From the NCBI RefSeq assembly GCF_958979055.1, contig NC_084893.1, positions 27,421,487 through 27,485,486 on the forward strand: a DNA stretch of 64,000 nt, written 5' to 3'. The notes beneath the pieces are model-generated. The model was not told the DNA's origin. It did not search any database and worked only from the letters and a program-made list of their open reading frames with translations. The position numbers and the translations under genes were made by a program. The DNA comes from Alnus glutinosa. Lineage: Eukaryota > Streptophyta > Magnoliopsida > Fagales > Betulaceae. This document shows, piece by piece, positions 35,672-47,750 of this stretch (positions are counted from its first letter, which is position 1; each line of letters opens with the position of its first letter).

Positions 35672-36961
35672 ATGGCTACTCTTCTAGCTGCTTCTTCTTC
35701 TTCTTCTTCAGCTTCCTTTAGAAAAATCAAAACCACGCTAAATATTGCCCCAAAACACCAATCATCTGATCATCTTTCTCTTCCTAACCTCCCTGTCGAT
35801 GAGTTGAATCGACGTAATGGGCTACAAGCATTTATACCAACTTCAACCCACATAGAAATGAAGCCTAATATTATTGATAGTAGTACCGGAAACGTCGGCG
35901 TTTCCAGGTCCAAGACAATATTGCAAGAGCTATATACAATAATGGAAATTGTAGCAGACAGAGCAGAAATGCACAAGAATATAGGAGCTCAGAGAGATAA
36001 CTGGAACCGTCTTCTGCTGAATTCTGTTAATGGAATGACATTCACAGCAGCAACAATGGCTGGACTTGCGGCTGTCAGTAAAGTACTTGGAGCACCAGTT
36101 TTGGCTCTAAAGCTCTCTGCTAGTCTTCTGTATATGGCAGCTACTGGTATTTTGCTGGTGATGAATAAAATTCAGCCATCTCAGCTTGCAGAAGAACAAA
36201 GAAATGCTTCAAGACTATTCAAACAACTTCACGAGGATATCAAAATAACTCTGGCTATTCGAAACCCGACAGCCAATGATGTGGAGGATGTGATGGAGAA
36301 AGTCTTAGCCTTAGATAAGGCCTACCCACTTCCCTTGCTTGGGACAATGCTGGATAAATTTCCAGTAAATGTAGAGCCTGCTGTGTGGTGGCCGCAACAT
36401 TTGAAGTCTCAACAAGAAAATAAGGTTAATGGGAGGGTAGAGAGAAATGGGTGGAATGAAAATCTGGAGGAGGAAATGAAGGAGGTTCTTGGGGTTTTGA
36501 AGAGAAAAGATGCAGCAGAATATGTGAGGCTGAGCAAAGAAGTACTAAAAGTGAACAAAATTCTTGCAGTATGTGGCCCTTTATTTACTGGTTTGGCTGC
36601 CGTGGGATCAGCCTTTGTGGGATTGCCTCTCGGCGGCTCATGGGCTGCATTTTTCGGTGTGATTTTTGGAGCTTTGGCCACTGTGGTCAACACGATGCAG
36701 CATGGTGGGCAGGTTGGGATGGTATTTGAGATGTATAGGGGATCAGCCGGATTTTTCAGGCTTATGGAAGAGAATATAATATCAACTTTGACGGAAGGAG
36801 AGGCTGATAAGAGGGAAAATGGAGAGTTGTTTGAACTTAAAGTGGCTCTTCAGCTTGGAAGGAGCTTGTCAGAGCTCAGAGGCCTCGCAAGAAGAAGTAC
36901 TTCATCTTTGCCTTCTGGAAACAGGCAGGACAAAGAAGAGTATGCAAGCAAGCTCTTCTGA
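35672..36961 (+). CDS. Intronless 'F-box protein At4g22030-like' family protein
   Basis: A single exon encodes 429 residues from the ATG at 35672 (MATLLAASS) to TGA at 36959-36961. The N-terminus is Ser-rich with a TTC/CTT run, which could be a transit peptide. The middle (TILQELYTIMEIVADRAEMHKNIG, here split into TILQELYTIMEIV and DRAEMHKNIG; then QRDNWNRLLLNSVNGMTFTA) matches a plant family often annotated as 'probable F-box protein At4g22030'. I see no F-box motif. Two hydrophobic regions (about 118-155 and about 290-335, the latter Gly/Ala-rich) may be membrane helices. Function is unknown, and plastid or membrane location is inference. Long single-exon structure, sensible codon use and a homologous family support a real gene. 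Confidence 0.8.
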   Translation: MATLLAASSSSSSASFRKIKTTLNIAPKHQSSDHLSLPNLPVDELNRRNGLQAFIPTSTHIEMKPNIIDSSTGNVGVSRSKTILQELYTIMEIVADRAEMHKNIGAQRDNWNRLLLNSVNGMTFTAATMAGLAAVSKVLGAPVLALKLSASLLYMAATGILLVMNKIQPSQLAEEQRNASRLFKQLHEDIKITLAIRNPTANDVEDVMEKVLALDKAYPLPLLGTMLDKFPVNVEPAVWWPQHLKSQQENKVNGRVERNGWNENLEEEMKEVLGVLKRKDAAEYVRLSKEVLKVNKILAVCGPLFTGLAAVGSAFVGLPLGGSWAAFFGVIFGALATVVNTMQHGGQVGMVFEMYRGSAGFFRLMEENIISTLTEGEADKRENGELFELKVALQLGRSLSELRGLARRSTSSLPSGNRQDKEEYASKLF

Positions 36962-38059
36962 TTTTTGAAGGGTTGTCTTAATTTTGTGCTAAATTTTATA
37001 TATTTTTTAGCATATATTTTGACAACGCTAGCTTGAATAGGCGGATCACAGCAGCTATTTTGTCAGTTCATATTTTCATGTATTCAGATAAAAATATTGC
37101 TGAATTGGAATCAAAGATACTTTCTTTCTTTATCTTTTTTCTTTTCAAGCTTATGCATATATCTTGCTTGAGGAAATAAATTTCATGAAGGCAATAGTGA
37201 TGAAAACCGCAGGAAACTTGTGATTTAAAAGCAAAAAAATAAAGAAGTGACAATTATGCATTTCATGGGAAAATTATACTCCAAAAGCAGGCGTGGGTGC
37301 ATGGTTCATATTTAACATTTGCGGATTGAGAGCAATAGGATTCGGAGATGAAGAATCTATTTACATGCTCATCCTAGCTGATGTACGGGGAAGACAGCTG
37401 GTTTCTTGTAAGAATGTGAAGGATACTGTTGTGAACAGAACATTGGCTTAGTGCTTGGAGTATTCCGATCCTTCCAGTACTTTTGATGTCTGAGTTCATG
37501 TAGCTACTTTTTGTCGAATTGTAATTTCTGTTTTGTTGGTTTTGTTTAGCATGGACTATGGAGGTTGCTTTGTTTGCACTTTGCAGCTTGTAATAATTGT
37601 ATATACTGCTGTGGTATGGTCCGAATATCTCCATACTCTCCTTATTTTTTTTGATGGGTCGGGTCATTTATTTGACCCATTCCTAAATGAAGATGACTCT
37701 GTTATTTTTGTTTTTTTATTTTTATTTTTAGTAATTTTTCCCTTTCTTCCCTTCCGTTGACTAAAAGAAAAAAAAAAAGAAAAAAGAAAGAAAGAAAGAA
37801 AGAGTATCTCCATACTCCAATTGCATGCTTATAATATGTATAGTAGGTTTTTTCAAAAAAAAATAATATGTATAGTAGGTTGGAATCTGCATCATGACCC
37901 GCAGTCATGTGGGATGTTTTAGAAAGCAAGTGAATCCAAATCAACCACCAATCCAAGTCATGTTTTGCGACTAATTAATTCAAAAGTCATAACTTGCAGG
38001 CCCTACGTACGTACTCGCTGAATAAAATAATCGCCATTTGCGTAGAATTATGCCATACT

Positions 38060-38099
<40 letters not shown>

Positions 38100-38840
38100 G
38101 CGCAGAATATGCCTCTCTCTAATAAAACCAAACGGAAAAGTTAGACCTTCAACCTATTTTATGTTAAATCAGTTCAATTTAGCACTCATATCTTAAATTA
38201 GGTCCGCCAAGATTTTATAACAATTAATCCACCACGCTTGGCTCACTCTCTTAAGTTGTTTTTGCTCAAGATCTAATAACCCTTTATACTTTTGTGGAGG
38301 CTTCAATTCACTCGATCAGGCACCAAGCAACCTTTTTCATAGGTTGCCCCTTTAAGATTGTTAGATACCTAATCAATACACCAAGAGTTATATTGCTGAT
38401 GGAATGCAAAAAATTAGGCCCTTAAACCGTACGTACCTATTCCATATGAACTTAGACTAGTCCTTCTTTATCCCATACCCCAAGTTAAGCCCCACCCCAC
38501 CAAGATCATGACACTTAATTCTTTATCTCTTTCAGTAGAATATAGCGAAAACGAGGGGACCGGAGATGTCCTACCTTAATAAGAAATGGAGTGAGGGGGT
38601 GCTTTATTGGCCCCATTGACCATATCAACCAATACATGAACATTTCACCAACCTTCAATAGACCATGTTAGAGCTTTTACACTCAATGATCCAAGGAACA
38701 CGGTCATGCTTCCCTCCACGGCTGATGCCCGATATATTGACCATATAAGCAAGAACCTGCATCAGTGCTTCATGACGTGTCATGCTGCCATTGGTTTTAA
38801 AGAACTTGAGAGGAAGCTGACCCAAGCTACACTCTGCGTG
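36962..38840. other. 3' flank and spacer
   Basis: Contains the 3' UTR of the gene ending at 36961, A/G-rich tracts at about 37766-37803, a 15-bp direct repeat (ATATGTATAGTAGGTT at about 37834 and 37865) and a TC microsatellite at 38064-38097. A minus-strand open stretch at 38655-38897 is discussed under findings. No firm gene. Confidence 0.5.
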
Positions 38841-39036
38841 GTAGATTACCCATGCCACGTCGCTATTTTGCCACGGGTATAATCCACCATGTAGCAAAAC
38901 CTTTTATGTAGGTAATTAGCCATGTGTATCTATCCACGTCGCTAATTAGCCACGTGGCAAATAAGCCACATGGCTAAAATATTCATATTTTTTCAGGAGT
39001 TAAAATTTTTTTCTTTTCTTTTCTTTTTCTCTCTCT

Positions 39037-39077
<41 letters not shown>

Positions 39078-39663
39078 CTTTTAAGATTTGAAATTTTAGT
39101 CACGTGTTTTATTGGCCACGTCGCCAATTAGCCACGTGGCTTATTGCCACATCGCCAATTAGCCATGTGGCAAATAAGCCACCTAACTAAAATATTCATA
39201 TTTTTTATATTTTTTTTTCATGAATTGATTTTTTTTTTTTTTTTGAAGATTTGAAATTTTAGCCATGTATTTTATTGGCCACTTCACTAATTGGCCTCGT
39301 GGCAAATAAACCATGTTGCTATTTGTTATTTGAAGGGAAGGGACGTAAGCGGGAGTTCTCTTAAAATTCAAAATTGAAGTTTCTTTCCTTTTGGTTTTTT
39401 TTTTTTATTTTTTTTTATTTTTTTTTAATTTATTTAATTTTTATAAATTTTAAGTTTTCTTTTACTTCCTAATAAGCCGCGCCATGCCTCTCAACTCTCT
39501 CTCTCTCAACGTGAACTAGTATGACCACATGTTGCCTTTATTTTTTTTCTTACATATCTCTCTTTCTCTTTCTCTCAATATTGAATCAAAAAAAAAAAAA
39601 AAAAACTCTCTTTCAACTCTCTCTTCTTCTTCCTTGTCTCTCTCTGTCTCACTCTCCTTTTTC

Positions 39664-39701
<38 letters not shown>

Positions 39702-40650
39702 TTTTTGTTTTTAGAAGATGACGACTCACCCACCGGCTGCACGACTCGGTCGCCACCACCCGGAGAAGCTCGTTTGCGTCGTTGGTGACAGAGATTTAGG
39801 CGTCGAGCTCCACTCCAGACCCGATCTCACCGGTGACCCATGGAAGATCGGGTCCGATCTTCCACTTTTTCTTTCTTTTTGAACTCTCTTGGAACTCTTT
39901 GTTGGTCAGATGTTAATTTTGGATTGAATTTCATGGGGGAGGAAGGGAAACGGAAATTGTTTTTGTTTGTTATTGTTTTTTTGGGTTGAATCTCTATGTT
40001 GGTTATTGATTTTTTGGGTTTAATCTCTATGTCGGTTATTGTTTTTCATCGCCGGGGAACAGAAATCCTCTTCGGACGTCGACGGGGAAGGAAAATCCGC
40101 TCCGAATCTCGCTGGATCTTGACGACGAGTTTGACCCGAAGATCGGGTGCGGATCTCGCCGGATACGCCGACCCTCGTTGAAGATCCAGTGAGATATAAT
40201 GATATATGTACGTATACGATCGATATTGAAAAAGGAAAAAAAAAAAAAGAAAAAGAAAAAGAAAGAAGAAGAAGGAAAAAGAACAAAAATATTTGCCTTT
40301 TTTTTTCTTTCTTTTTTTTTTTTATAAAGAAAAAAAAAAAAAAAAACTGGTTTTTGGAGACGTGGGTTGGGGGTAGGTGGCTAAAAATACCTATTTTTCT
40401 TTAGTTTTTTTTTTTTGGTTTTTTTTTTTTTTAAAAAAAAAGCATTTAGCCATGTGAGTGTCCCACGTGGCTAAATAACCACGTATGTGAAAAGCCACAT
40501 GGCTAATTGACATTTAGCAACAACCAGATTAACTACGCAGAAGCTATGTGGTTAATTGCACGTGGAGAACCGTTAGCCACGTGTATGTTGGCCATCTTCA
40601 TGGCTAACTGTATGTGGCTAAATGTCAAATTTTTGGTAGTACTATATTAT
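38840..40650. mobile_element. CACTA-like element remnant with CACGTG-rich subterminal repeats
   Basis: Both flanks (38840-39310 and 40440-40640) are packed with GCCACGTGGCTAA-type palindromes in both orientations. The right end, read inverted, is CTACCAAAAATTTGACATTTAG, close to CACTA (En/Spm) termini, but the terminal CACTA itself is altered and no matching left end is present. The interior has long T/A tracts and a GC-richer segment (39718-40190) with GATCGGGT(C)CGAT-type words, possibly captured host sequence. The left flank holds three tandem units of about 160 bp. Strongly degraded and no transposase. Confidence 0.5.
38926..39310. repeat. Tandem repeat, unit about 160 bp
   Basis: Successive copies begin at about 38931, 39117 and 39278. 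Copies share CACGTCGC(T/C)AATTAGCCACG, TAAAATATTCATATTTTTT, a T-rich stretch and GATTTGAAATTTTAG...TTTTATTGGCCAC. The last copy is partial. Confidence 0.65.
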
Positions 40651-40746
40651 TCTTTTGAACCCCCCAAGGAGTTGAGACTGGTGTAGTCCCATCATCCAAA
40701 ATTATGGATCACCTTTTCAAACGGCATTTCTAAGAAAAAGGAGTAG

Positions 40747-40751
40747 ATGGT
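40747..40751. repeat. Target-site duplication, left copy (ATGGT)
   Basis: ATGGT directly abuts the copia LTR. The matching copy is at 45604-45608. Confidence 0.85.
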
Positions 40752-41070
40752 TATAGAATATAGAGATATTTTGGCTTATGCTGCCTACTTCAACCGTAGG
40801 TCAGTCAATCTATTTATAACATAAAAGAGTTAGTCCTTTAATAGGACTATACAAGCCTTACGTTCATCACTAGAGAAGTCTTTTAGAAAAACTATAACAA
40901 CATCAGAGAAGTAAACCTACAGCTATACAACTTCCTAAAGCTATACAACTTGTACTAGTAAATAACAAGATAAACTACCCGAGATAATAGGATAACACAA
41001 GATAAAGTAAATATATTAAATCTGGACAGATTTATCTTTAACAGATGATAAAGATATATCTGGTCTAATA
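40752..41070 (-). repeat. Copia 3' LTR
   Basis: 319 bp, pairs with 45285-45603. Contains a TATAAATAGA box on the minus strand at 40818-40809. Confidence 0.93.
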
Positions 41071-42734
41071 TGCCCCCTCAAACTTGACGTAGGCAATTTG
41101 ACGTTAAGGTTGAAACTGAGTTGAAGAAACCGGTTTGAAGGAAAAGGTTTTGTTAGTACATCCGCAAGCTGATCTTTCCTAGAAATAAACCGAACCTCTA
41201 AGTACTTGTCCGCAACTTGATCCCGAACAAAATGATAATCTATTTCAATGTGCTTTGTACGCGCATGATAGATTGGATTGGAGGTGAGATAAGTTGCTCC
41301 AATGTTATCACAATATAAGAGTGATGCACGAGATAGGGAAAGTCGAAGTTCTCGTAAGAGAGACTGAATCCAAATTAATTCAGCGGCGGCATTGGCAAGG
41401 GCTTTATACTCGGACTCCATACTTGAACGTGATACAGTGGGCTGCTTCTTGGAGCTCTAGGAGATCAAGTTTCTACCCAAAAAAACATAATATCCAGACG
41501 TTGATTTTCTGTCATCTGGACAACCAGCCCAATCAGAATCCGAGAAGGCAACAATTTGGTGTGATGACAGTTTATGGATGCAAAAAGTGTAGTCAACTGT
41601 AGCCTTTAAGTAGCGCAAGATGCGCTTGACAGCAGACCAATGAGGTTCTCTAGGATCTTGCATAAACTGAGATTCTTTGTTGACAGCAAATGCAATGTCT
41701 GGCCGAGTAAGAGACAAGTATTGAAGTAATCCAATAGTGCTGCGATAGAGAGTAGGATCTATAATTGTAGAACCTTCAAACTTGCTGAGAATGGTAGATG
41801 AGGACATTGGAGTAGAAATAGGTTTCACAAGTTCCATGTTGGTCTTCTTTAGAATCTCAAGGATGTATCTTTGCTGAGATAGATGAAGACCATCTGAAGA
41901 CCAAGTGGTTTCAACACTTAAAAAGAAATATAGAGGTCCAAGGTCTTTGAGAGCAAATGAGGAATTAAGATATGAAATAAGTCTAGAAATTTCTTCCTTG
42001 TGGGAACTTGTGATAATTATATCATCAACATAAATCAACACAAAATTTTTAATTCCATGAGCATTGTAGATAAAAATGGATGAGTCAGCCTTGGAGCTTG
42101 AGAAGTGTAATTCTAAAAGCCGTGTACTTAGTCTTGAAAACCATGCCCTTGGAGCTTGTTTTAAGCCATACAATGCTTTGTGTAATTTACAAACAGCCGT
42201 AAGATGTGAAGGATGCTGAAAACCAGGAGGTTGCACCATATACAAGGTTTCTTGGAGGCTGCCATGTAGGAAAGCATTGCTTACATCAACTTGGTGGATA
42301 GCCCAACCTACAGAAACAACAATAGAGAGCACTGTTCTAATAGTTATAGGTTTAATAACAGGGCTATAAGTTTCGGAAAAGTCAATTCCGAGTTGTTGAT
42401 GGAACCCTTTTGCCACTAAACGAGCCTTATACCGCTCAATTGTACCATCAGCCTTTTTCTTTATTCGGAAAACCCATTTGCATCCAACTATGTTCATAGC
42501 TGGAGAGGGGGAGACAAGGGACCAAGTGCCATTCTTGAGGCGAGCATCGAATTCCTCATTCATTGCCTTGCGCCATTCAGCATGCTTGGTTGCTTGAGTG
42601 TAGCAAGTTGGCTCAATTTCATGTTCTTGAATTGATGTCGTGAGTGCTTGAGGAGGTGGATATCGGACTCGACCATCTATAAATTTGGTAGATTTAAAAA
42701 TTTGATTCTGTGATCGGGTGGTCATGCCATGCAC
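41016..42734 (-). pseudogene. Copia reverse transcriptase-RNase H region
   Basis: Minus-strand frame from about 42734 to 41460, then after one TAG to 41016. Includes the conserved KWVF.IK start of copia RT, the GIDFSETYSPV segment, the catalytic YVDD and the RNase H motifs SDSDWAGCPDDRKSTSG and SSMESEYKA. The TAG sits where copia elements have W in the IS-W-SSKKQ motif, a TGG-to-TAG change. Confidence 0.92.
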
Positions 42735-42749
42735 TCTTGGTTGTGGAAT

Positions 42750-45199
42750 TTAGTGGGATTCATGTGAGGAATCGAAAGGAATTATGGCATTGTTATCTGA
42801 AGTTTCTGTGTTTGTGGCTAGGGAGGGTGAGGGTAAGGGGTTGCAAGTGGGATTTGGCTCAAGAGAGGGGTTGCTAGTGGGATGATGTTGAGTGTTTGAT
42901 CGTTTAATGACGGGAACATAGATGATGGGATGAATGGGAGAAGGAGTGGATGATTGGGTTGGAGGAGATTTGGAGAAAGGAAAGTTTTGTTCATTAAAGA
43001 TGACATGCCGAGCAATGTAAATCCTACCAGATGGAATACGAAGACACTTGTATCCAAGATGATTCTTGCTATAGCCAATGAAGACACAAGACAAAGACCG
43101 AAAAGCTAGTTTGGTGGAGTTATACGGACGGAGGAAAGGCCAACACTCAACCAATTTTTTTTAGAAATTTGTAATCAAGTGTGAGTTTGAATAGATATTC
43201 AAAGGGAGATTTATGCTTGGTGACTTTGGATGGGAGCCGATTAATGAGATAGATTGCAGTCTCAAAAGCTGAGTCCCAAAAAGTGAAAGGAACATTGGAA
43301 GTAGTAAGAAGGGATAGGCCTGTTTCAACAATGTGGCGATGTTTTCTTTCAACAGACCCTATTTGATGGTGCGTATGTGGATAGCTGAGAGATTGGACAC
43401 TCCCATGGTAGTGAGAGAGGTTTGAAGAGGGCGAAATTCACCCCCAATGTCACTTTGAACAAAAATGATTTTGGTACCAAAATAGGTTTCAACAAGTTGC
43501 TTGAAACGAAGAAATGTAGCACATACATTAGATTTTAATTTGAGAGGATAGAGCCAAGTATATTTGCTGAAATTGTCCACAATGCTTAGATAGAAACGAT
43601 TATTATTAATAGAAGTGATTGGAGCCGGGCCCCATACATCAATAAAAAGTAATTACAAAGGACTTCTATAAATAGAAGGACTGAAATTGAAGTGAAGATG
43701 ATGACTCTTGCCCTGCTGACATGAAGAACAAATGGAAGATAACTTGGAGGAAACCACGAGCAATTTATTTGACGTGACAATTAGACTAACAATTGAAGAA
43801 GCTGGATGACCCAACCGAAGATGCCACTGATCCATGGGTACTTTTTCACCAATATAGGCAGCAAAGGACTTGGAAGAAGGAGCATGAGAGGCTGGCCATG
43901 GATAGAGACCAGCACTACTCGGGCCTTGGAGGAGCAGTTGGCAGGTGTGAAGGTCCTTAACACAGAAAAAATTAGGATGAAATTCAATGAAAACGTGATT
44001 GTCACAAGTAAATTGTTTTACAGATATGAGATTTTTCTGGATTTTAGGAAAATGGTGGAGTGAAAGTAAGTGAAAATTATGTGAAGGTGTAGGCAATATA
44101 CCACGACCAGAATGTAAGATTTTCAAACCTTGGCCGTTTCAAACCCAAATCGTGTTAGGTCCAGTGTACTCCGCAACATTCAAGTTAAGGTTTGACAGGT
44201 CATTGGTGAGGTGAACATTGGATCCAGTATCTAGATACCATGAGGAATCAGAAACAGGAGTTGTTGAGGCCATGTTGGCATGCATTGGAGATGAGTCAGC
44301 TTGGTTGCTTTGCTCATACCTGAACCAAGCATGTGGCTGCTGTGTGGCCCTGTTTGTGACATACTTGGCATGTCGGGTGTTGAAAAAAGCTGGTATTGGA
44401 AGAAGAAAATTGCTGAGGGGTTCCTTTTTCGTGGCCACGGCCTCTACCGCGAAAATAATTGGTACTGCACTGGCTAGTGTTGTTTCCACTGCTGTTGCGG
44501 GAATAGGACTGGTTTTGTTTCTGGGTAGTGTTGGCAGTGGAGATATTCAAATCAATTACTGATTTGTGTTGTTCTAAACGCATCTCATAAGAGAGCATAA
44601 ACCTGTATAGCTCATTGAGGGAGATGGAATCCTGTCCTGTGGTCACAGAGGTGACGAGCATCAAATTTTGGACCAAGACCAGGAAGAATAATCGAGACAA
44701 GTTCCGAGGCTTCAATAGGTTTGCCAACTGCCACTAAAAGATGTGAGAATCCCTACGCTTTTTGGTAATAAGCGGAGATTGAGAGAGCACCTTTCTTTAA
44801 GGTAGTCAATTTTTGCTTGAGTTGCAGTATTCTGGATTGAGATTGAGCGGAGAAAAGAGATTCTAAGGTGAGTCATACCTCCCGGGAAGTGGTTAGACCA
44901 ATGACATGTGGTAAGGCTTCAACTGAGAGAGTAGAGATGATGGTACTGAAAATCATTTTATCTTGATGATACGAGGCTTGAGAGTCTGGATTTGAAACAA
45001 GGAGACCGGATGTGGGGTCTGGAACAAGCTTGGGGGGTCGTGGATATGTTCCATCGACATACCCGAAGAGATTTTGGCCCTCTAAAAACGGGATCATAAG
45101 AAACTTCCATAGGATGTAGTTGTCTTGGTTGAGTTTTTTTGAGACATGATGGTGGACATTCTGAAGTGGTATTGGTGTTGCGGAAGGGGTAAGGATCAA
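42750..45199 (-). pseudogene. Copia gag, protease and integrase region, interrupted
   Basis: Gag begins near 45199 and is broken by stops and frame changes near 44870 and 44730. The zinc knuckle is at about 44375, protease at about 44225, the GAG-pre-integrase motif at about 43820 and the integrase core (FSKYTWLYPLK, FVQSDIGGEF) at 43580-43430. Several frame breaks fall between 43160 and 43790. Confidence 0.88.
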
Positions 45200-45284
45200 G
45201 AGAGGAGGTGCAGTTTGGGTAGAGGAATCGGTTTAAGATATTGGAGTTGCCATTGACGTTAGTCTTGAGATGAGTCTGATACCA

Positions 45285-45603
45285 TATAGAATATAGATAT
45301 ATTATGGTTTATGCTGCCTACTTAAACCGTAGGTCAGTCAGTCTATTTATAACATAAAAGAGTTTGTCCTTTAATAGGATTGTATAAGCCTTACGTTTAT
45401 CACTAGATAAGTCTTTTAGAAGAACTATAACAACATCAGAGAAGTAAACCTACAGCTATACAACTTCCCAAAACTATACAACTTGTACTAGTAGATAACC
45501 AGATAAACTACCTGAAATAATAGGATAACACAAGATAAAACAAATATATTAAATCTGGACAGATTTATCTTTATCAGATGATAAAGATATATCTGATCTA
45601 ATA
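45285..45603 (-). repeat. Copia 5' LTR
   Basis: 319 bp, pairs with 40752-41070. Followed, in element sense, by the tRNA-primer site. Confidence 0.93.
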
Positions 45604-45608
45604 ATGGT
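45604..45608. repeat. Target-site duplication, right copy (ATGGT)
   Basis: Identical to 40747-40751. Confidence 0.85.
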
Positions 45609-45621
45609 AAATGTGCGATTT

Positions 45622-46060
45622 TGCTACAAAAGGAAGAGAAGAAGAGATAAGAAGGAGTTCTGGAGTTCCTTGAAGATCAGTTACGTGGCAGCATCTGAAG
45701 TGGACGGGTGAAAGCTGCGATCCAGCTGGCTTTTAGAAAGGCTTGGCAAAATTAAACGGTGTGTTTTGGCTAGCTTAGAGTTATGCGTTTAATTCAAAAG
45801 CTAGAGTCATTTTATGTCTTTACTAGTATGTGTCGTTTTATGTCTTTTGGGGTTGCGTTTTGTAAGGGACTCTATATAAAGTCTCAGGGGTGGTTTTAGT
45901 AGGTATCTTTGGAATTGTTGAATTGTGTTTGGTTGGAGGTTGGCATCCTCGAATGTGCCTGAATCTGTTTCTCTCAAATTTATCAATCTATCCTAGTAAT
46001 TTTCATCAAATTTCATCCTAAAGTTCCTAAAGTACATAGAACAGTAATTATCCTGTTCCA
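45622..46060 (+). repeat. Gypsy 5' LTR
   Basis: Begins TGCTAC and ends TCCTGTTCCA. TATA box CTATATAAAG at about 45872-45881. Confidence 0.88.
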
Positions 46061-46089
46061 ATTGGTATTAGAGCCTCTGATCCTTAGCC

Positions 46090-47750
46090 TATGAAAACTA
46101 GATCTACTACCATGTCCGAAGATTCACAGCACTGGAAGGATTTGTAAGGACAGATGACTCAATTACAAGCTGAGATGGCTACTCGTGCTGAGATAGCTCA
46201 ATCTGAGATACAAAGTCATCGTGTTGCGATGGATAATTTAACGTAGCTTGTGCAAAAGTTCATGGAGGACCGTCCTCGTTCCCCGGGGGCCCAGCGAGAG
46301 ACTGGGCCACAATTTCAAAATTATGTTCACAGTTCTAGTAGCGGAGGATCCCACCATGATGGATCTAGCTCAGGAGAAGGCGTCAGACCGAAGACCTTTC
46401 AATTGGAGTTTCCATGCTTTGATGGAGAAGATTCGAAGACTTGGTGTTGCCGTGCTGAGTAGTTCTTCGATTTCTATGATACTCCGGATGCCCAGCATCT
46501 CTCTATTTCCGCATTTCACATGGATGGTGAGGCCTTAGTATGGTTCCAAGAACTTAAATCCAGTAAAAGTGTAGCCACTTGGGCAAATTTTGTGAGTGCA
46601 TTTCAAAACCGATTTGGTTGGGGATCTTACAATGATCCCATGGAAAATCTTTCCAACCTGAAACAGGAAGGGTTGTTGGAGGACTATAAGAACCAGTTTG
46701 ATATACAGGTTCTCAAGGTCCAAAACCTTTCAGAAGCTCACAAACTAAGCTGTTTCTTGGGCGGGTTGAAGGCTAAAATTCGCCTACCTGTAAGGATGTA
46801 TAATCCCAAGAGTTTGGTGGAAGCTTATTCACTTTCCCAAATTCAGGAAGAATGTGTGCTAAATTCTTCTAGGGTTGTACGACCAATGTGGAGAATCCAC
46901 TCAATTTACTCACTCGACGCGTAGTATGAGTACTGATTTACCGGTTGGATCTACAAAGGGAGCTGCCTGGACTAACAACTGAGGCGTTCCACCGGAACAT
47001 GTCAGAACAAATGCTCTGCCTCAAGGCTGTATTGGGCAAGTCCCAACACCAGGCACCAATCCGAGTCAGGCTCTTGTCCTAAAGGACTGAAGAAGGAGGG
47101 GACTTTGCTACTCATGTGATGTGAAATGGACTCGAGGTCACGTGTGTGTAGTACCCAAGCTGTTCTTCATTGAGGCTGTTGAGAAGGAAGACGATGAAAC
47201 AGGGAAGCCACCAGATCCTAAAGAAGAAGATCTGGGCTAATTTTTCTTGGAAGAATTCCTGGAGATCTCCTTGAACGCCATCACGGGGACTCCAAGCCCC
47301 AAGACCATGTGAATCGTAGGTATTATTCGGTATTACAAAGCCATCATTCTAATAGATTCCGGTAGCACACACAACTTTGTTGACACAAAGTTGGTTGCTA
47401 CTCTAATTCAGCCTCTACAACATGATGACATCAAGGTTCAAATAGCAAACATACATGAAATAACCAGCCTAGGCCGCAGCAAGTCAGTGAAGGTCAAGCT
47501 CCAGGGTCATGTTTTCCATACTGACCTTTCCATCCTACCCTTGGTCGGTTGTGATGCTGTTCTAGGCATACATTGGCTAAGAACCCTTGGGTCCATTTTG
47601 TGGGATTTTTCAGCCCTTACGATGGAGTTTACTTATGGTGGGGTTCGCTGCATGTTGCAGGGTTTACAGCAAGGTCCTCGTCTAAGTCTGGAAGAAGGAG
47701 ACTCATTCAAGCTATCTAAACATGAGAAGAAAGGGATTTTCTTATAGTTG
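46090..47750 (+). pseudogene. Gypsy gag and protease region, interrupted
   Basis: Gag starts near 46090 and is split by stops near 46150, 46245 and 46460. The longest open part (46520-46890) has the typical retrotransposon gag motif EALVWFQEL...NFVSAFQNRFG. The protease motif LIDSGSTHNFVD is at about 47347 and the protease region is open to 47747. Confidence 0.88.

Larger units (their letters stand above)
40752..45603 (-). mobile_element. Ty1/copia LTR retrotransposon, complete but mutated
   Basis: Two 319-bp LTRs bound the element and ATGGT is duplicated outside. In the minus sense, the primer site TGGTATCAGACTC (45284-45272) follows the 5' LTR and a purine tract (TGAGGGGGCA, 41080-41071) precedes the 3' LTR. 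Domain order is copia: gag with CCHC knuckle (CQVCHKQGHTAATC), protease DTGSN, the GAG-pre-integrase HLRLGHP motif, integrase, reverse transcriptase with YVDD, then RNase H (41016-42734 with RT). Stops interrupt gag and integrase regions, and a TAG at 41459-41457 splits RNase H. By eye the LTRs differ at about 22 of 319 positions (about 93% identical). Both LTRs run TA...TA rather than TG...CA. Not capable of autonomous movement as read. Confidence 0.95.

Noticed and set aside
40755..45603. Copia element as an active retrotransposon
   Set aside because: Stops and frame breaks in gag, integrase and RNase H, with about 7% LTR divergence.
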